Counted from the first letter of the stretch, positions 60,901 to 64,000 are shown. The stretch: 64,000 nt of DNA from Aspidapion aeneum (GCA_963576565.1 OY755039.1:22461102-22525101), one strand, 5' to 3'. Notes: generated by a model not told the origin, from the sequence alone. Translations and numbers: made by a program.

Positions 60901-62633
60901 CTCAAATTTAAGAGACATTCAAGCAGGCGTTCCCCAGGGTAGCGTATTAGGCCCTTATTTATACTTATTATTCACTTGCGATATTCCAAAGCCAGAAATT
61001 GTCACTTAGCAAAATATGCCGATGATACTGGTTTATTGACGGTAGCAAAATCTATTGAAGTATGCATAGAAAAACTTTAGGATGCAGTCGCTGTTGGACC
61101 ACAAAATGGCGAATAGAATTAAATGAAGTAATCACATACAAATAACAATTAACAACATTCCTGTCAAAATATCTCGGTATGACACTTGATGGCAAATTGC
61201 GCTGGAAAAGACATGTTAAAAAAAGAAAAGAAGAACTTGAGATAAGGTATCGAAAAATGAACTGGCTAATTGGAAAGAAGTCTAATTTAACGGTTCATAA
61301 TAAGTTACTGCTTTATAGACAAATACTGAAACAATATTGGAGATATGATATTCAACTATGGGGTTGTACTAAAGAGAGTAACATTCTAGTTTTACAGAGA
61401 ATTCTAAATAAAGTATTAAGAAACATTGTGACCGCACCTTGGTACATTCGGAATAGTGACCTTTATCTTCACCTAAAAATCGAAACATTCGAAACTGTAC
61501 CAGAAATAATCAAAAAGTACGCAAAAAGACATGTGAATGTGGAAGCAATTCAGCTTCTAGACAATACTATGCTAGTTCAAAGACTAAAAAGAGTGAAGCC
61601 GTTTGAGCTAGTGAACTAAATGGATTATATAAAACAAAATAATGCTATAAACACAACACAATTGTGAGTTACAGACGAAGCAAAGCGGGGAAAACTGTTG
61701 AGTGAACCCTAAGTTTAAATCTAACTTTTCTAGTAAATTAAGTTAAAACAAAATTGCTAATTAGTCTTATTGACTAGAATGTATTACAATAAACACAGTG
61801 TGATTCACAAGTAAAAAAAAAATGTGTTCCTAATAAGACCAACCGATAGTGTAGGCCACTTAAAATTATTCCTAAGAATCACACCATACAACAAACCTAT
61901 AAGAATGAGAAGGTTTGTCAGTTTGTTGCAAAGTTTGTTCCTAAATAAACATATACGGAAAAAGAAATGTTTTTTGTGTTTTATTTTAATAGCGATATAA
62001 TTTTCGTGTCCGAATAAGACCACCCAAAAAATTTATAAGAATGAAACTTTAACTAAACTTTAAAAATACAACATTCTAACACATGCAAAAACCTCTACCT
62101 TTTCAGGAAGGATATACTTATCAATTTTTGCAGGTGGTTACCCAACAAGGCCAATTTTATTCTTCGATAATAAAAAAACTTTCACTCCACAAATCAGATG
62201 AAAAATTAAACCTAGTCCAGCCCCTAAGTTGCTTATATTCAATAATTGATACATAGCCTGGAATAATATTTCTCTTATTATGCTCCTTTGAACCTTAGTG
62301 TGGCCTTAATTGGGTCAGGTATCTTATTACTAAACATGATACAAAACAAAATATTACCAGAAACTGAGCTTGCGGACTACTATTTCCATGGAACTGAGCT
62401 TGAGGGCTACTATTTCCATGGAATTGAGCTTGTGGACTGCTATTTCCATGAAATTGAACTTGTGGGCTATTACTTCCGGATAGTGGTTCTTCAATGACTT
62501 TCTGTATTTGCGCAACAGGAAGCGGTACCATGCGTTCATCTTTGTCTATTTTAGGGCTGGAAACAACCTCGGGTTTCTGGAGCTTTCTCCTCTCAAACAG
62601 TGGACCTTCGCTTGGTTTTTCTGAGGGAGATTC
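19613..62633 (-). CDS. Pcf11: Pcf11, cleavage complex II subunit, C-terminal 1110 residues
   Basis: Eleven exons with canonical GT..AG borders and consistent phases (0-0, 0-1, 1-1, 1-1, 1-2, 2-0, 0-0, 0-0, 0-0, 0-1, 1-stop) give 1110 codons plus TGA. Pcf11 is the nuclear factor that bridges the Pol II C-terminal domain and the 3'-end cleavage machinery (with Clp1 in CF IIm) and promotes termination. Diagnostic parts seen: Pro/Arg/Gly-rich linkers, VNINDLFQKL (546-555), zinc finger 1 (C672, C675, H690, H694), RRWYYSLADW (711-720) in the Clp1-binding region, and zinc finger 2 (C771, C774, H803, C806). The N-terminal CID lies upstream of 62633, beyond the window. Introns range from 168 bp to 17.5 kb and are packed with transposons. 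An additional cassette exon in the largest introns cannot be excluded. The protein ends in CSIM, a CaaX-type motif. Confidence 0.93.
20072..20262. repeat. Outlying partial monomer of the tRNA-headed satellite
   Basis: Starts TTACCAAAGTGCAATAA and runs through CCGTAAACAACAATTCCAAA, ACGCCCTACCAATTGGGCCA and CATGATTATAAACTTTTTTC, matching the monomers at 21575-23262. The B-box segment is deleted. Its edge comes within about 25 bases of the exon K splice acceptor. Confidence 0.8.
20494..21557. mobile_element. Mutator-like inverted-repeat element (9-bp TSD)
   Basis: It is flanked by a perfect 9-bp duplication TGCCAGGTC (20485-20493 and 21558-21566). Termini are GCGTATTTACGTTTC and its exact inverse; the inverted repeats stay alignable for roughly 130 bp, including TTGAAATAGACACGGAAATG in both. 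Long TIRs and a 9-bp duplication are typical of MULE-type elements. There is no transposase. The core contains a large inner fold-back (about 20690-20870 against 20940-21085) made of pentamer-like ACCGA/TCGGT words and three copies of CCCGGGATCCTAGAGG. Confidence 0.8.
21575..23262. repeat. ~400-bp tandem satellite, four monomers plus a partial
   Basis: Monomers begin at about 21575, 21968, 22375, 22771 and a partial at 23173, each starting near ACGGTCAGTG. Reference points in successive units lie 407, 396 and 410 bp apart. Units share TTCTTCGTTCCCACTGTTAA, AGCATGAGATCACCTGTTT and the tRNA-like segment described separately; the last full unit is the most diverged. The array occupies the last Pcf11 intron. 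Confidence 0.92.
21861..23160 (-). ncRNA. tRNA-like Pol III promoter heads, one per satellite monomer
   Basis: On the - strand, near 21950-21861, 22355-22268, 22752-22664 and 23155-23074, each monomer reads TGGCCCAATTGG (A-box match) then GGTTTAAATCC (B-box-like, consensus GGTTCGANTCC). The sequence folds like a tRNA: D stem GCCC/GGGC; anticodon stem with four of five pairs around the loop GTACATA with T at position 33; T stem CTGGG/CCCGG. The acceptor stem is poor, so these are tRNA-derived (SINE-type) heads rather than working tRNAs. They run in the same sense as Pcf11. Transcription is not demonstrated. Confidence 0.7.
23263..24056. other. Pcf11 intron, unassigned AT-rich sequence
   Basis: No coding sequence or repeat family is recognised here. 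Confidence 0.4.
24057..24612 (-). mobile_element. Microsatellite-bearing hairpin element, copy 2
   Basis: Inverted relative to copy 1: it starts AAAATACTCTGCCA and ends GTAGTGTGAGCTAAAAT. It contains the (GACA)n tract (CAGACAGACAGACGG near 24472), two versions of the internal ~105-bp unit with CCTTTCGTTTGATA, and the motif CCAAATTTCATTAAAATCGG. The hairpin at the right end (CTCACACTAGTTGTAGTGTGAG) is retained. Confidence 0.75.
24613..25150. other. Pcf11 intron, nothing recognised
   Basis: AT-rich intronic sequence without recognisable elements, ending at the donor of exon J. Confidence 0.4.
25151..25274 (-). CDS. Pcf11: Pcf11 exon J (IKSEP motif)
   Basis: Acceptor TTGGTTATTAG before 25274, donor GATAAAG|GTAAGG after 25151; 124 nt, phase 0 to 1. 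It encodes ARKSSKYKVAVEDDGFMEVG, then EHIKIKSEPTDDK. I-K-S-E around K959 fits the psi-K-x-E sumoylation consensus. The assignment comes from splice phase and collinearity. Confidence 0.8.
25443..25511 (-). CDS. Pcf11: Pcf11 exon I
   Basis: Acceptor TTTTTTTACAG before 25511, donor GAGAAG|GTGAGT after 25443; 23 codons, phase 0. It encodes VDDESDEEGDNFSKDAKV and DNFEK. The short, symmetric exon continues the acidic tail. Confidence 0.8.
25512..26639. other. Pcf11 intron H-I, proximal part
   Basis: No gene or repeat family is recognised in this AT-rich stretch. Confidence 0.4.
26640..27620. repeat. Degenerate ~160-bp tandem repeat, about six units
   Basis: Units are marked by variants of GCTAAAATCCGTCAAGCGAT at about 26752, 26899, 27047, 27218, 27394 and 27551 (spacing 146-176 bp). 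Each is preceded by ATAGCTAAAGGACCAACAAA and CATTGTTGCCAAG and followed by CATTCCCATATACTTTCAAA-like sequence. Strong divergence indicates an old array. It ends close to exon H (27730). Confidence 0.75.
27730..27873 (-). CDS. Pcf11: Pcf11 exon H (acidic)
   Basis: Acceptor TTTTTTGCTAG before 27873, donor GTG|GTAAGC after 27730; 48 codons, phase 0. It encodes VSLPSESEDTSTLEDVLV, then EELVEEPLDDGDDDDVIL. Acidic disordered tail; no domain. The Ser/Asp-rich overlapping frame on the opposite strand is an antisense shadow. Confidence 0.8.
28400..28740. repeat. Fragment of the fold-back family
   Basis: ATTCCATAAGAAAAATTATAACTTTGGGTTACATCTC resembles the corresponding arm at 18590-18640 and 31970-32015 (shared ATTCCATAA and ATCTC/ATATCT blocks, AAAAGCGACAG / AAAAGTGACAG). 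The termini are lost. It lies in the short intron G-H. Confidence 0.5.
28859..28987 (-). CDS. Pcf11: Pcf11 exon G (acidic)
   Basis: Acceptor TTTTTTACAG before 28987, donor GTG|GTAAGC after 28859; 43 codons, phase 0. It encodes KSILEASVEEIKPSPENK and the acidic run LDDDEDEEYEPKSP. Assigned by splice phase, collinearity and composition rather than a family motif. Confidence 0.82.
29157..30010 (+). repeat. Dispersed repeat, copy 1 (partner at 56157-56872)
   Basis: Starts AATAAATATTAATTCTTTATACAGGG and contains CTGAACCATTGCTAACTTA, GATTAAGACGATTAAAATAG, a short (CTGT)n run near 29432, GAAATTAGGGTGAGAAGG and GTGTCTCCCAACG, ending near AAATCCCCCTAGAAT. All of these recur in the same order and orientation at 56157-56872. 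No coding capacity is recognised; type unknown. Confidence 0.75.
30472..30595 (-). CDS. Pcf11: Pcf11 exon F (zinc finger 2)
   Basis: Acceptor TTTTTTTAG before 30595, donor TTCCAG|GTAAGC after 30472; 124 nt, phase 2 to 0. It encodes the whole second zinc finger: CEVCKDAFDQFF, EEWHLTNAIRVDD and YHPVCYDDFQ. Candidate zinc ligands are C771, C774, H803 and C806, with H790 as an alternative. One of the most conserved segments of the family. Confidence 0.95.
30660..31245. repeat. Giant imperfect palindrome (fold-back element)
   Basis: The two halves mirror each other almost throughout about 580 bp, with the centre near 30950. Matching blocks include AAAGAAAAATCACTAAT, ACGACGTTTCGATTGTTCTT, CAATCGTTTTCAAG and AATTATTCTTTTATC with their inverses; outer ends AAACTTTATCT..GTATTACG and inverse. 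It lies in intron E-F, about 65 bp from the acceptor of exon F, so the Pcf11 pre-mRNA could form a very long hairpin here. Confidence 0.85.
31515..32159. mobile_element. Fold-back element with TA target, 645 bp
   Basis: CAGGGCTTCCTAAATTTG at the left and CAGAGTGTCCCTAATTGG (inverse of the right end), each flanked by TA. The arms share the GGTATTTCT / GGTGTTTCT and ACCTTTAG.. blocks of the 18162-18915 family. It sits 45 bp inside the donor of exon E in intron E-F. Confidence 0.75.
32205..32316 (-). CDS. Pcf11: Pcf11 exon E
   Basis: Acceptor ATTTTACAG before 32316, donor GAAAG|GTTAGTG after 32205; 112 nt, phase 1 to 2. It encodes EKNYFDQQLQASELQGDD and the acidic linker TDEEAEIPSVPADASSTSE between the zinc-finger exons, continuing the EEIEDLGER helix of exon D. 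Confidence 0.9.
32317..34581. other. Pcf11 intron D-E
   Basis: Mostly unassigned AT-rich sequence. Bases about 34348-34480 look like a small inverted-repeat element (GGGCCGGTTTCCACCTATGC at one side, an imperfect inverse near GGTGGGCACGTATAGGT at the other, and GCATCACG / CGCGTCACGC inside), possibly distantly related to the MITE at 37522-37653. Confidence 0.45.
34582..35280 (-). CDS. Pcf11: Pcf11 exon D (zinc finger 1, Clp1-binding segment)
   Basis: Acceptor CTTTTTTAG before 35280, donor AGAG|GTTAGT after 34582; 699 nt, residues 500-733. It carries VNINDLFQKLVASGFV, a motif conserved in metazoan Pcf11, then the first zinc finger CSSCGMRF..YSQHLDWHF, followed by RRWYYSLADW and EEIEDLGER. In the family the stretch between the two zinc fingers contacts Clp1. 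No frame damage. Confidence 0.95.
35775..36351. mobile_element. Inverted-repeat element, relative of 19158-19425
   Basis: The inverse of the right end reads CAGGATGTTTCGGCCTTCTG and the left end TAGTGTTTCAGCCTTTTAAG; both continue with GTTTGGCTTTT, TTATTATT and AGCAAAAG blocks. TA lies at the right border. An inner ACAGGGTGTTCCAAAA word at 35897 suggests a second end or nested copy. Non-coding. Confidence 0.65.
36930..37870 (+). pseudogene. Mariner-like transposase relic
   Basis: Read in shifting + frames it shows LSDDPRPGAPQTAG, VPIPHLLTEEQKEARVNWCQ, VYNIVSDNESWIYSYEPENK (first catalytic Asp in the DNESW block), TVTADWYINICLPKL, and after the internal MITE MDC.., NWFELIQ-like and FHGEYFKKH-type sequence of the mariner C-terminus. 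Several frameshifts and stops are present, and the region corresponding to HPPYSPDLAPCD is interrupted. It lies in Pcf11 intron C-D. Confidence 0.85.
37522..37653. mobile_element. 132-bp MITE inserted in the mariner relic
   Basis: ACCCGGTTCCCACCTACGAC and its exact inverse near 37634-37652 form about 28-bp inverted repeats (extending through TTTCTC). TAA lies on both sides (37519-37521 and 37654-37656), a 3-bp duplication typical of PIF/Harbinger-type elements. The inner part is also self-complementary (GCGTCACATGA / TCATGTGACGC). It interrupts the transposase just after its SLQSRP segment. Confidence 0.8.
38363..39214. repeat. Tandem duplication of a ~420-bp unit
   Basis: Two copies, 38363-38779 and 38780-39214, both start ATACTACACCAGGTGTTTTT and end CACACCTGGACATGGGCGCA. 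Differences are few: indels in poly-G and poly-A runs. Each unit contains a short G-rich internal repeat (GGGGTTGTAAGGGTGTAGAA). No coding capacity. Confidence 0.9.
39462..39725 (+). pseudogene. Non-LTR reverse transcriptase fragment
   Basis: KKAFDRVDHSLL, LTKRTPKIKINNTISG, YSGVPQGSHLGPIS, then after a frame break ADDICHQGK. These are the consecutive RT motifs A, B and C of a jockey-superfamily non-LTR element, heavily truncated. It lies next to the 3' end of the minus-strand element at 39740-41700. Confidence 0.7.
39740..41700 (-). pseudogene. Non-LTR retrotransposon relic
   Basis: On the - strand: KFVTKHLTPFLSPIIINEQC, IYTDFAKAFDKVPHN (motif A), VLSGVPQGSHLAPVVFNCFI (motif B), the DD-box region degenerate near 40660, DLGVILDPELSFIDHI and LKILLKP. 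The 3' part runs to an A-rich tail at about 39745-39760. Multiple frameshifts; 5' truncated. It is placed in Pcf11 intron C-D in the same orientation as the gene. The clade cannot be fixed by eye; jockey superfamily. Confidence 0.75.
41701..43099. other. Intron C-D stretch with simple repeats
   Basis: No gene is recognised. It includes a poly-G run (42722-42734), a (TA)15 microsatellite at 42881-42910 and otherwise AT-rich sequence. Confidence 0.5.
43107..43751 (+). pseudogene. Relic of a repeat-encoded arthropod protein
   Basis: One frame is open except for two nonsense codons (TAA at 43371, TGA at 43662). It gives NVPLFVNGTAEHGTNITL, LPPLHIKLGLIKQFVKAL, FPRLSEAKIKEGVFVGPQL, FLGNYKSDDYVAQIEESL, SLKVHFLHSHLDFFPENL, SDEYGERYHQDIAKLENRF and MLAEYCWFLKREG. 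The SDE-x-GERxHQDI and HSHLDFFPENLG blocks recall an uncharacterised protein found in many copies in arthropod genomes, presumably transposon-borne. I do not know its function or superfamily. The second stop is a Trp-to-stop change in the conserved context. Confidence 0.6.
43906..44358. repeat. 225-bp tandem duplication
   Basis: Copies 43906-44130 and 44131-44358 both begin TTACATAAGAATCAGCGG and end TTTTTGAATTGTTT. They appear identical apart from the length of one poly-T run, so the duplication is very recent. A poly-G tract (43878-43896) lies just upstream. Confidence 0.95.
44359..46253. other. Intron C-D stretch, little recognised
   Basis: Mostly unassigned AT-rich sequence. A short stretch on the - strand near 45850-45900 reads KKLHRHLNVEAIELL, which resembles the C-terminal end of jockey-type reverse transcriptases (compare HVNVEAIQLLDN at about 61530). 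It is too short for a firm call. Confidence 0.4.
46254..47540. repeat. Long imperfect inverted repeat
   Basis: GCTTGCAAAAGGTGGTATGGTCGCAATTTT..CACATTGGAGTCCTAAAA (46318-46377) mirrors TTTTTAGGACTCCAATGTC..GCGACTACACCACCATTTGCAAGC (about 47440-47498). Further inward, CGTCAGACGAGTGGTTTTCGAATTATGA mirrors TCATAACTCGAAAACCATTCGTCTG near 47250. The middle is unrelated. It could be a decayed transposon; no transposase was found. Confidence 0.65.
48141..49551 (-). mobile_element. Tc1-like transposon, nearly complete
   Basis: TIRs CACACATCGTCAAAAGTCTT (then GGCCCCCC) at 48141 and its inverse ending at 49551 (with AGCCCCCT), about 28 bp, are flanked by TA (48139-48140 and 49552-49553). The 1411-bp length is usual for the family. 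The transposase on the - strand has one frameshift and a replaced catalytic residue. It is inserted in Pcf11 intron C-D in the same orientation as the gene. Confidence 0.93.
48378..49364 (-). pseudogene. Tc1-like transposase, frameshifted and catalytically altered
   Basis: Start MPALHQEGLSNHLIARRLKL (first helix-turn-helix), then SGRPRVTSERQDH and a second HTH-like part to LRRRLHSSN, where a single-base frameshift near 49060 breaks the frame. The rest, RVPKLSPHHRAARRQWAQEH to RRGDHTEY, holds the DDE domain: FSDESRFGL (D1), FQDNNARPH (D2) and SPDMNPIKHVWD, where the third acidic residue normally found in NPIEH is Lys. Length is otherwise full (about 325 residues). The frameshift plus the missing third acid make it inactive. 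Confidence 0.92.
49552..50069. other. Intron C-D, nothing recognised
   Basis: AT-rich sequence between the Tc1 and hAT elements; no coding sequence or repeat family identified. Confidence 0.4.
50070..51171 (+). mobile_element. Non-autonomous hAT element, copy 2 (TTF-domain type)
   Basis: A perfect 8-bp duplication CTGAAAAC flanks it (50062-50069 and 51172-51179). Ends are GAGTGGCGGCTGCTACAGGG and the inverse of CAGTGGCGGCTGGCGACGTT. Along its whole length it parallels copy 1 (1918-3069), for example TACAAGCCGGCAGCGCCGCG in both. It encodes the same truncated TTF zinc-finger half, here broken by loss of one T in the NAFF-FCFICL run near 50720. A poly-C tract (51131-51144) lies near the right end. 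Confidence 0.92.
50530..50972 (+). pseudogene. hAT TTF zinc-finger fragment, copy 2
   Basis: MEINTVDYIINRVNLNTLTY, then NWLCGCEKRNA before a 1-base deletion, and in the next frame NNPRSDPAWVAKRMCDIKHF, KLKRHKVSGIHLNNH, ending shortly after ENVTKIRLILKTV. It is colinear with 2047-2629. The two copies are broken at different positions, so each decayed after separating from a common intact short form. Confidence 0.75.
51596..52312 (-). mobile_element. Microsatellite-bearing hairpin element, copy 3
   Basis: Starts AAAATACTCTGCCAATATAT and ends GTGTGAGCTAAAAT, inverted relative to copy 1. It has at least three and perhaps four internal ~105-bp units (CAATTACCTTTCGTTTGATA at about 51708, 51827, 51945), against about two in copies 1 and 2, followed by CCAATTTCATTGAAACCGG and CAGACAGACAGACAGACGG. 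The variable unit number explains its greater length. Confidence 0.78.
52732..53763 (-). CDS. Pcf11: Pcf11 exon C (central duplicated module)
   Basis: Acceptor TCGTTTTCAG before 53763, donor TTGA|GTAAGT after 52732; 1032 nt, phase 1 in and out, residues 156-500. It starts with an RG/Pro-rich segment (GMPPNQWRGRGRGMPP), an acidic stretch, then a conserved region YGDIAIIFMNW. Two ~45-residue modules are visibly homologous (residues about 269-311 and 379-420): both contain K-x-C-L-[VI]-N-x2-P-F-x-V-x2-G-x-P and end in F-I. The end is Ser/Pro-rich (SPDSRSKSPSFFQN). Confidence 0.92.
53960..54300. repeat. Three tandem copies of a CAGGGTGTTTCA repeat end
   Basis: AGGGTGTTTCATTTAGTCTG, CAGGGTGTTTCTTCAAGTTTG and CAGGGTGTTTCATTAAATCTG begin near 53970, 54101 and 54245, each followed by CACC..GCTAACTT and then AT-rich sequence, spacing about 130-145 bp. 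The same start opens the repeats at 29157 and 56157. Confidence 0.7.
54301..56156. repeat. Old ~183-bp degenerate repeats and unassigned intron
   Basis: Between about 55440 and 55980 a unit recurs with AAAACTAAAATACGAAAGTA (55444), AAAACCAAAAGTCTAAAGTT (55627) and AAAACTAAAAGACCAAAGTT (55811), each followed by an ACCTTAAGGAAAC-like stretch and TATATGACC / TATATGGCC. No gene was recognised in the remainder. Confidence 0.5.
56157..56872 (+). repeat. Dispersed repeat, copy 2 (partner at 29157-30010)
   Basis: Same order of blocks as the partner: ATCCTTTATACAGGGTGTTT, CACCATTGCTAACTT, GATTAAGACGATTAAAATAG, GAAATTAGGGTGAG, GTGTCTCCCAACGTATTTTT, and CGACCATTAAGGTGCAGTAT, ending AAATCCCCCTAAATT. Located in Pcf11 intron B-C. 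Confidence 0.75.
57895..57924. repeat. Perfect 10-bp stem hairpin
   Basis: AGCTGACGCG and CGCGTCAGCT around the 10-base loop AACTAAAGTC, a GC-rich hairpin in AT-rich sequence within the 57278-58779 element. It lies right at the end of the 104-codon open frame. Function unknown. Confidence 0.7.
58199..58363. repeat. Nested fold-back repeat
   Basis: CTAAGCCACGGCTCGGAGCA and the inverse of TGCTCCGAGCCTTGTCTTAG match at 18 of 20 positions. Inside, ACCGATTCGAAATATT and AATATTTCGAATCGGT are exact inverses around a short centre. Non-coding, about 165 bp. Confidence 0.8.
58880..60371 (-). pseudogene. CR1/L2-like non-LTR reverse transcriptase abutting Pcf11 exon B
   Basis: RT homology starts at YNRLKSFLNKQNFF immediately after the Pcf11 donor and continues QYGFRESSDTASA, VSLDLRKAFDTVNHEILL (motif A), ISCGVPQGSILGPTLFLIYL (motif B), SLKLYADDTVLIYFG (motif C with intact YADD), VTKYLGLYLDEKLSW. 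One frameshift near 59345-59400 separates the C-terminal NEIHHYRTRNNNHIKLLKHY and KNSILYSGVYLYNKLPNEIK. A 3' tail TTCAATAAAGCATTTTCAATTC lies near 58880-58905. It is 5'-truncated, without an endonuclease. The RT core is otherwise well preserved. Confidence 0.88.
60375..60564 (-). CDS. Pcf11: Pcf11 exon B (proline-rich)
   Basis: Acceptor TTGTTCTATTAG before 60564; 190 nt, entering in phase 0 and leaving in phase 1 at AGAG|GTAATT. It encodes DKDERINIPPPPLPPLRPP, then NNFVPRNMPPQQHMDQNVPP and QRPPFIR. Proline-rich linker. The open frame runs through the donor into an adjacent reverse transcriptase relic, but the donor and the phase-matched exon C acceptor show that normal splicing removes it. 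Confidence 0.88.
60640..61822 (+). pseudogene. Jockey-clade non-LTR retrotransposon relic
   Basis: HQIGFRDKHSRIDQINRIT, SAFFLHVAHAFEKVLLNFKL (motif A degenerate), DIQAGVPQGSVLGPYLYLLF (motif B), then after a frameshift AKYADDTGLLT (motif C), and YDTWMANC..KRHVKKRKEELEIRY, GKKSNLTVHNKLLLYRQILK, QLWGCTKESN, APWYIRNSDL, HVNVEAIQLLDN. The 3' UTR ends with AATAAACACAGTG and an A10 tract at 61813. It is 5'-truncated and lies in intron A-B antisense to Pcf11. Confidence 0.88.
62358..62633 (-). CDS. Pcf11: Pcf11 exon A (first in window)
   Basis: Acceptor TTTTCAG before 62633, donor CTG|GTAATA after 62358; 92 codons, phase 0 at both ends. It begins ESPSEKPSEGPLFERRKLQK, contains KIDKDERMVPL, and ends with nearly four copies of a ten-residue unit AQFHGNSSPQ. 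Low-complexity, Ser/Pro/Gln-rich and probably disordered linker between the upstream CID and the central region. The next exon also starts DKDERI, an echo of KDERM here. Confidence 0.85.
62363..62479 (-). repeat. 30-bp coding tandem repeat in Pcf11
   Basis: Units 62363-62392, 62393-62422, 62423-62452 and a partial 62453-62479 differ at a few mostly third-position sites. They encode the decapeptide AQFHGNSSPQ with slight variation. The array ends 5 bp from the splice donor. Length is a multiple of three, so copy-number change keeps the frame. Confidence 0.9.
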
Positions 62634-64000
62634 CTGAAAATAAACGTATTCGGGATGTCAAAACTAAGAGAATTGAAAGAGACCTGAGATTTTTGACAAC
62701 GACATTAAGATTGTCAAAATGTACACATCAATTGTACTATTAAAGGACATCCTAATTAATTTTTCAGAAAAAAACTTAAGCATTAAAATTAAGTTTAATT
62801 TCGATAACTATCCATGACCGAAATTATCTGAATAGAAATATGTCAAACAATATATATGTACATTTATAAAAGATTTAACAGTTTATTAATTAATAAAGAA
62901 TCTTGCTTATTTGAAGGAAATTCACGAGGTAAAAAGTTTTAACAAAAAAGTTTCACGGGCAAGTCCTCAGAGGTAAAGGTAGCTCGGGGATCCAGGGCTC
63001 AGGCTGTTTTCTGGGAGCAGATTATATCTGTCTCCGTCGCGACGTCAAAATTAGCCTCAAAACCGAGGCAACCCTGACCGAAGCTGCAAATTGACAGTTG
63101 GTCTCTCCTCAGTAAACACCATGTTTCATATTTCTTTTTCAGATACCCACATCATCATTTTATCTCCTTCCATTTTATGGTTATGCTCGGCCTAATGAGG
63201 CCGAAACGCGTCCCCGAGCTACCTTTACCTCTGAGGACTTGCCCGTGAAACTTTTTTGTTAAAAATTTTGCTTATCTATACAGAATTTGAGAATCATTTC
63301 CATATACAATTTTAAAAAGATGAGATCCCTTTTAAACCAAACTTCACTAAATCTAAGGGTGAGAAAGAACGAATTAACCTAAACGTCAATTGATGGAATA
63401 TTTTTAAGATATTTTCATTACCAAATAACTTAACTCTATGAAAGAGTTCTTTGAACAATCATTTATGAAACCATAACTTTTTAAGGCTGTAAACAATGGG
63501 AAAGTTAGAACTTGTGTGGACGTTAGAACATTAAATCAACATATGAAGAAACCCTTTTCCTCTTTTCGAATGGAAGCAGTGAATAATAATTTAATACAAC
63601 GCAGCTAAATTTTCCTTAGTTTTGTAGCGGTTATATGAGTTTCATCTAACAGAAAAAACAAGTCTATAGCGAGATAGAATGTCCAGAGTAATTTTAAATG
63701 TAGAAAAATGGTTGAAGCCTATAAATGATATCAAAATTACAGACTAAACTGACTGATGAACTATATATAGCTTATTAGCCACCCATACCGTAGGTAAACT
63801 TTTTTTGGTTGACTCAAAATAAATTATTTGGGATAAAAAGGTCTAACTACCAAATTTTGTGGTGTCTGTCTGTCCGTCTGGGAAAAGGTAACTCAAAAAT
63901 ACGAAATCTGGCACCAAAATTTTGCCCCGTGGATAAAACCATTAAATTTTGGTGGAGGGCTGCAAGGGGGTAGTAGGGAGGTTCAAATAATTTTAAAAAT
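62634..64000. other. Pcf11 intron at the right edge
   Basis: No exon is recognised beyond the acceptor at 62634. Apart from the inverted repeat at 62937-63264, the stretch is unassigned. Near 63865 a GTCTGTCTGTCCGTCTGGG run followed by CTCAAAAATACGAAATCTGG resembles the interior of the microsatellite-bearing repeats, truncated by the window. Confidence 0.45.
62937..63264. mobile_element. Fold-back element with perfect 54-bp TIRs
   Basis: 62937-62990 and 63211-63264 are exact inverses over 54 bases (TTTTAACAAAAAAGTTTCAC.. to ..GTAGCTCGGGGA). The 220-bp middle is GC-richer and non-coding. Flanks show no clear target duplication. Perfect arms imply a young insertion or gene-conversion between arms. 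Confidence 0.88.

Overview
The window is AT-rich, repeat-laden animal nuclear DNA. Spliced exons with GT..AG introns, Tc1/mariner, hAT, RTE and jockey-type transposon relics, and the proteins themselves point to an arthropod, most likely an insect with a large repeat-rich genome; a beetle is plausible but not provable from sequence alone. There are no bacterial-style operons. Two real genes can be supported. The terminal exon of a Tip60/KAT5 MYST histone acetyltransferase lies on the + strand at 3399-3615, with a poly(A) signal at 3691. The 3' part of a Pcf11 gene (pre-mRNA cleavage complex II, transcription termination) lies on the - strand: eleven exons from 62633 down to the stop at 19613. 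The two genes converge, with about 16 kb of transposon debris between their 3' ends.

The Pcf11 exons (- strand, 5' to 3') are 62633-62358, 60564-60375, 53763-52732, 35280-34582, 32316-32205, 30595-30472, 28987-28859, 27873-27730, 25511-25443, 25274-25151 and 20046-19613. All splice sites are canonical and all phases agree, giving 3333 nt, i.e. 1110 codons plus a stop. Both zinc fingers and the conserved segment between them are present. The N-terminal CTD-interacting domain must lie beyond the right edge. The last four residues, CSIM, form a CaaX-type prenylation motif. A 10-residue tandem repeat ends the first exon seen, and the third exon carries an internally duplicated module.

Almost everything else is mobile DNA. 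1-3398 is Tip60 intron with a 1152-bp hAT element (8-bp target duplication). 3.7-5.7 kb is an RTE retrotransposon relic split by a microsatellite-bearing element, followed by a GC-rich tRNA-headed SINE. 8.4-10.6 kb is a Tc1/mariner-type element with about 600-bp composite inverted repeats. 12.5-19.4 kb holds further inverted-repeat elements and a Tc1 relic. The Pcf11 introns hold a Mutator-like 9-bp-TSD element, a ~400-bp satellite whose every monomer carries a tRNA-like Pol III promoter, degenerate tandem repeats, a giant palindrome, mariner and Tc1 relics, non-LTR reverse transcriptases, a second hAT copy related to the first, a third copy of the microsatellite-bearing family, an 8-bp-TSD element with 11-bp-phased T-tracts, and a reverse transcriptase inserted about four bases after a Pcf11 splice donor.

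The most interesting signals are the Pol III-headed satellite in an intron of a termination factor, the two hAT copies reduced to the same DNA-binding half of their transposase, the C-terminal CaaX box on Pcf11, the retrotransposon abutting a splice donor and continuing the exon's reading frame, and the T-tract-phased transposon ends.
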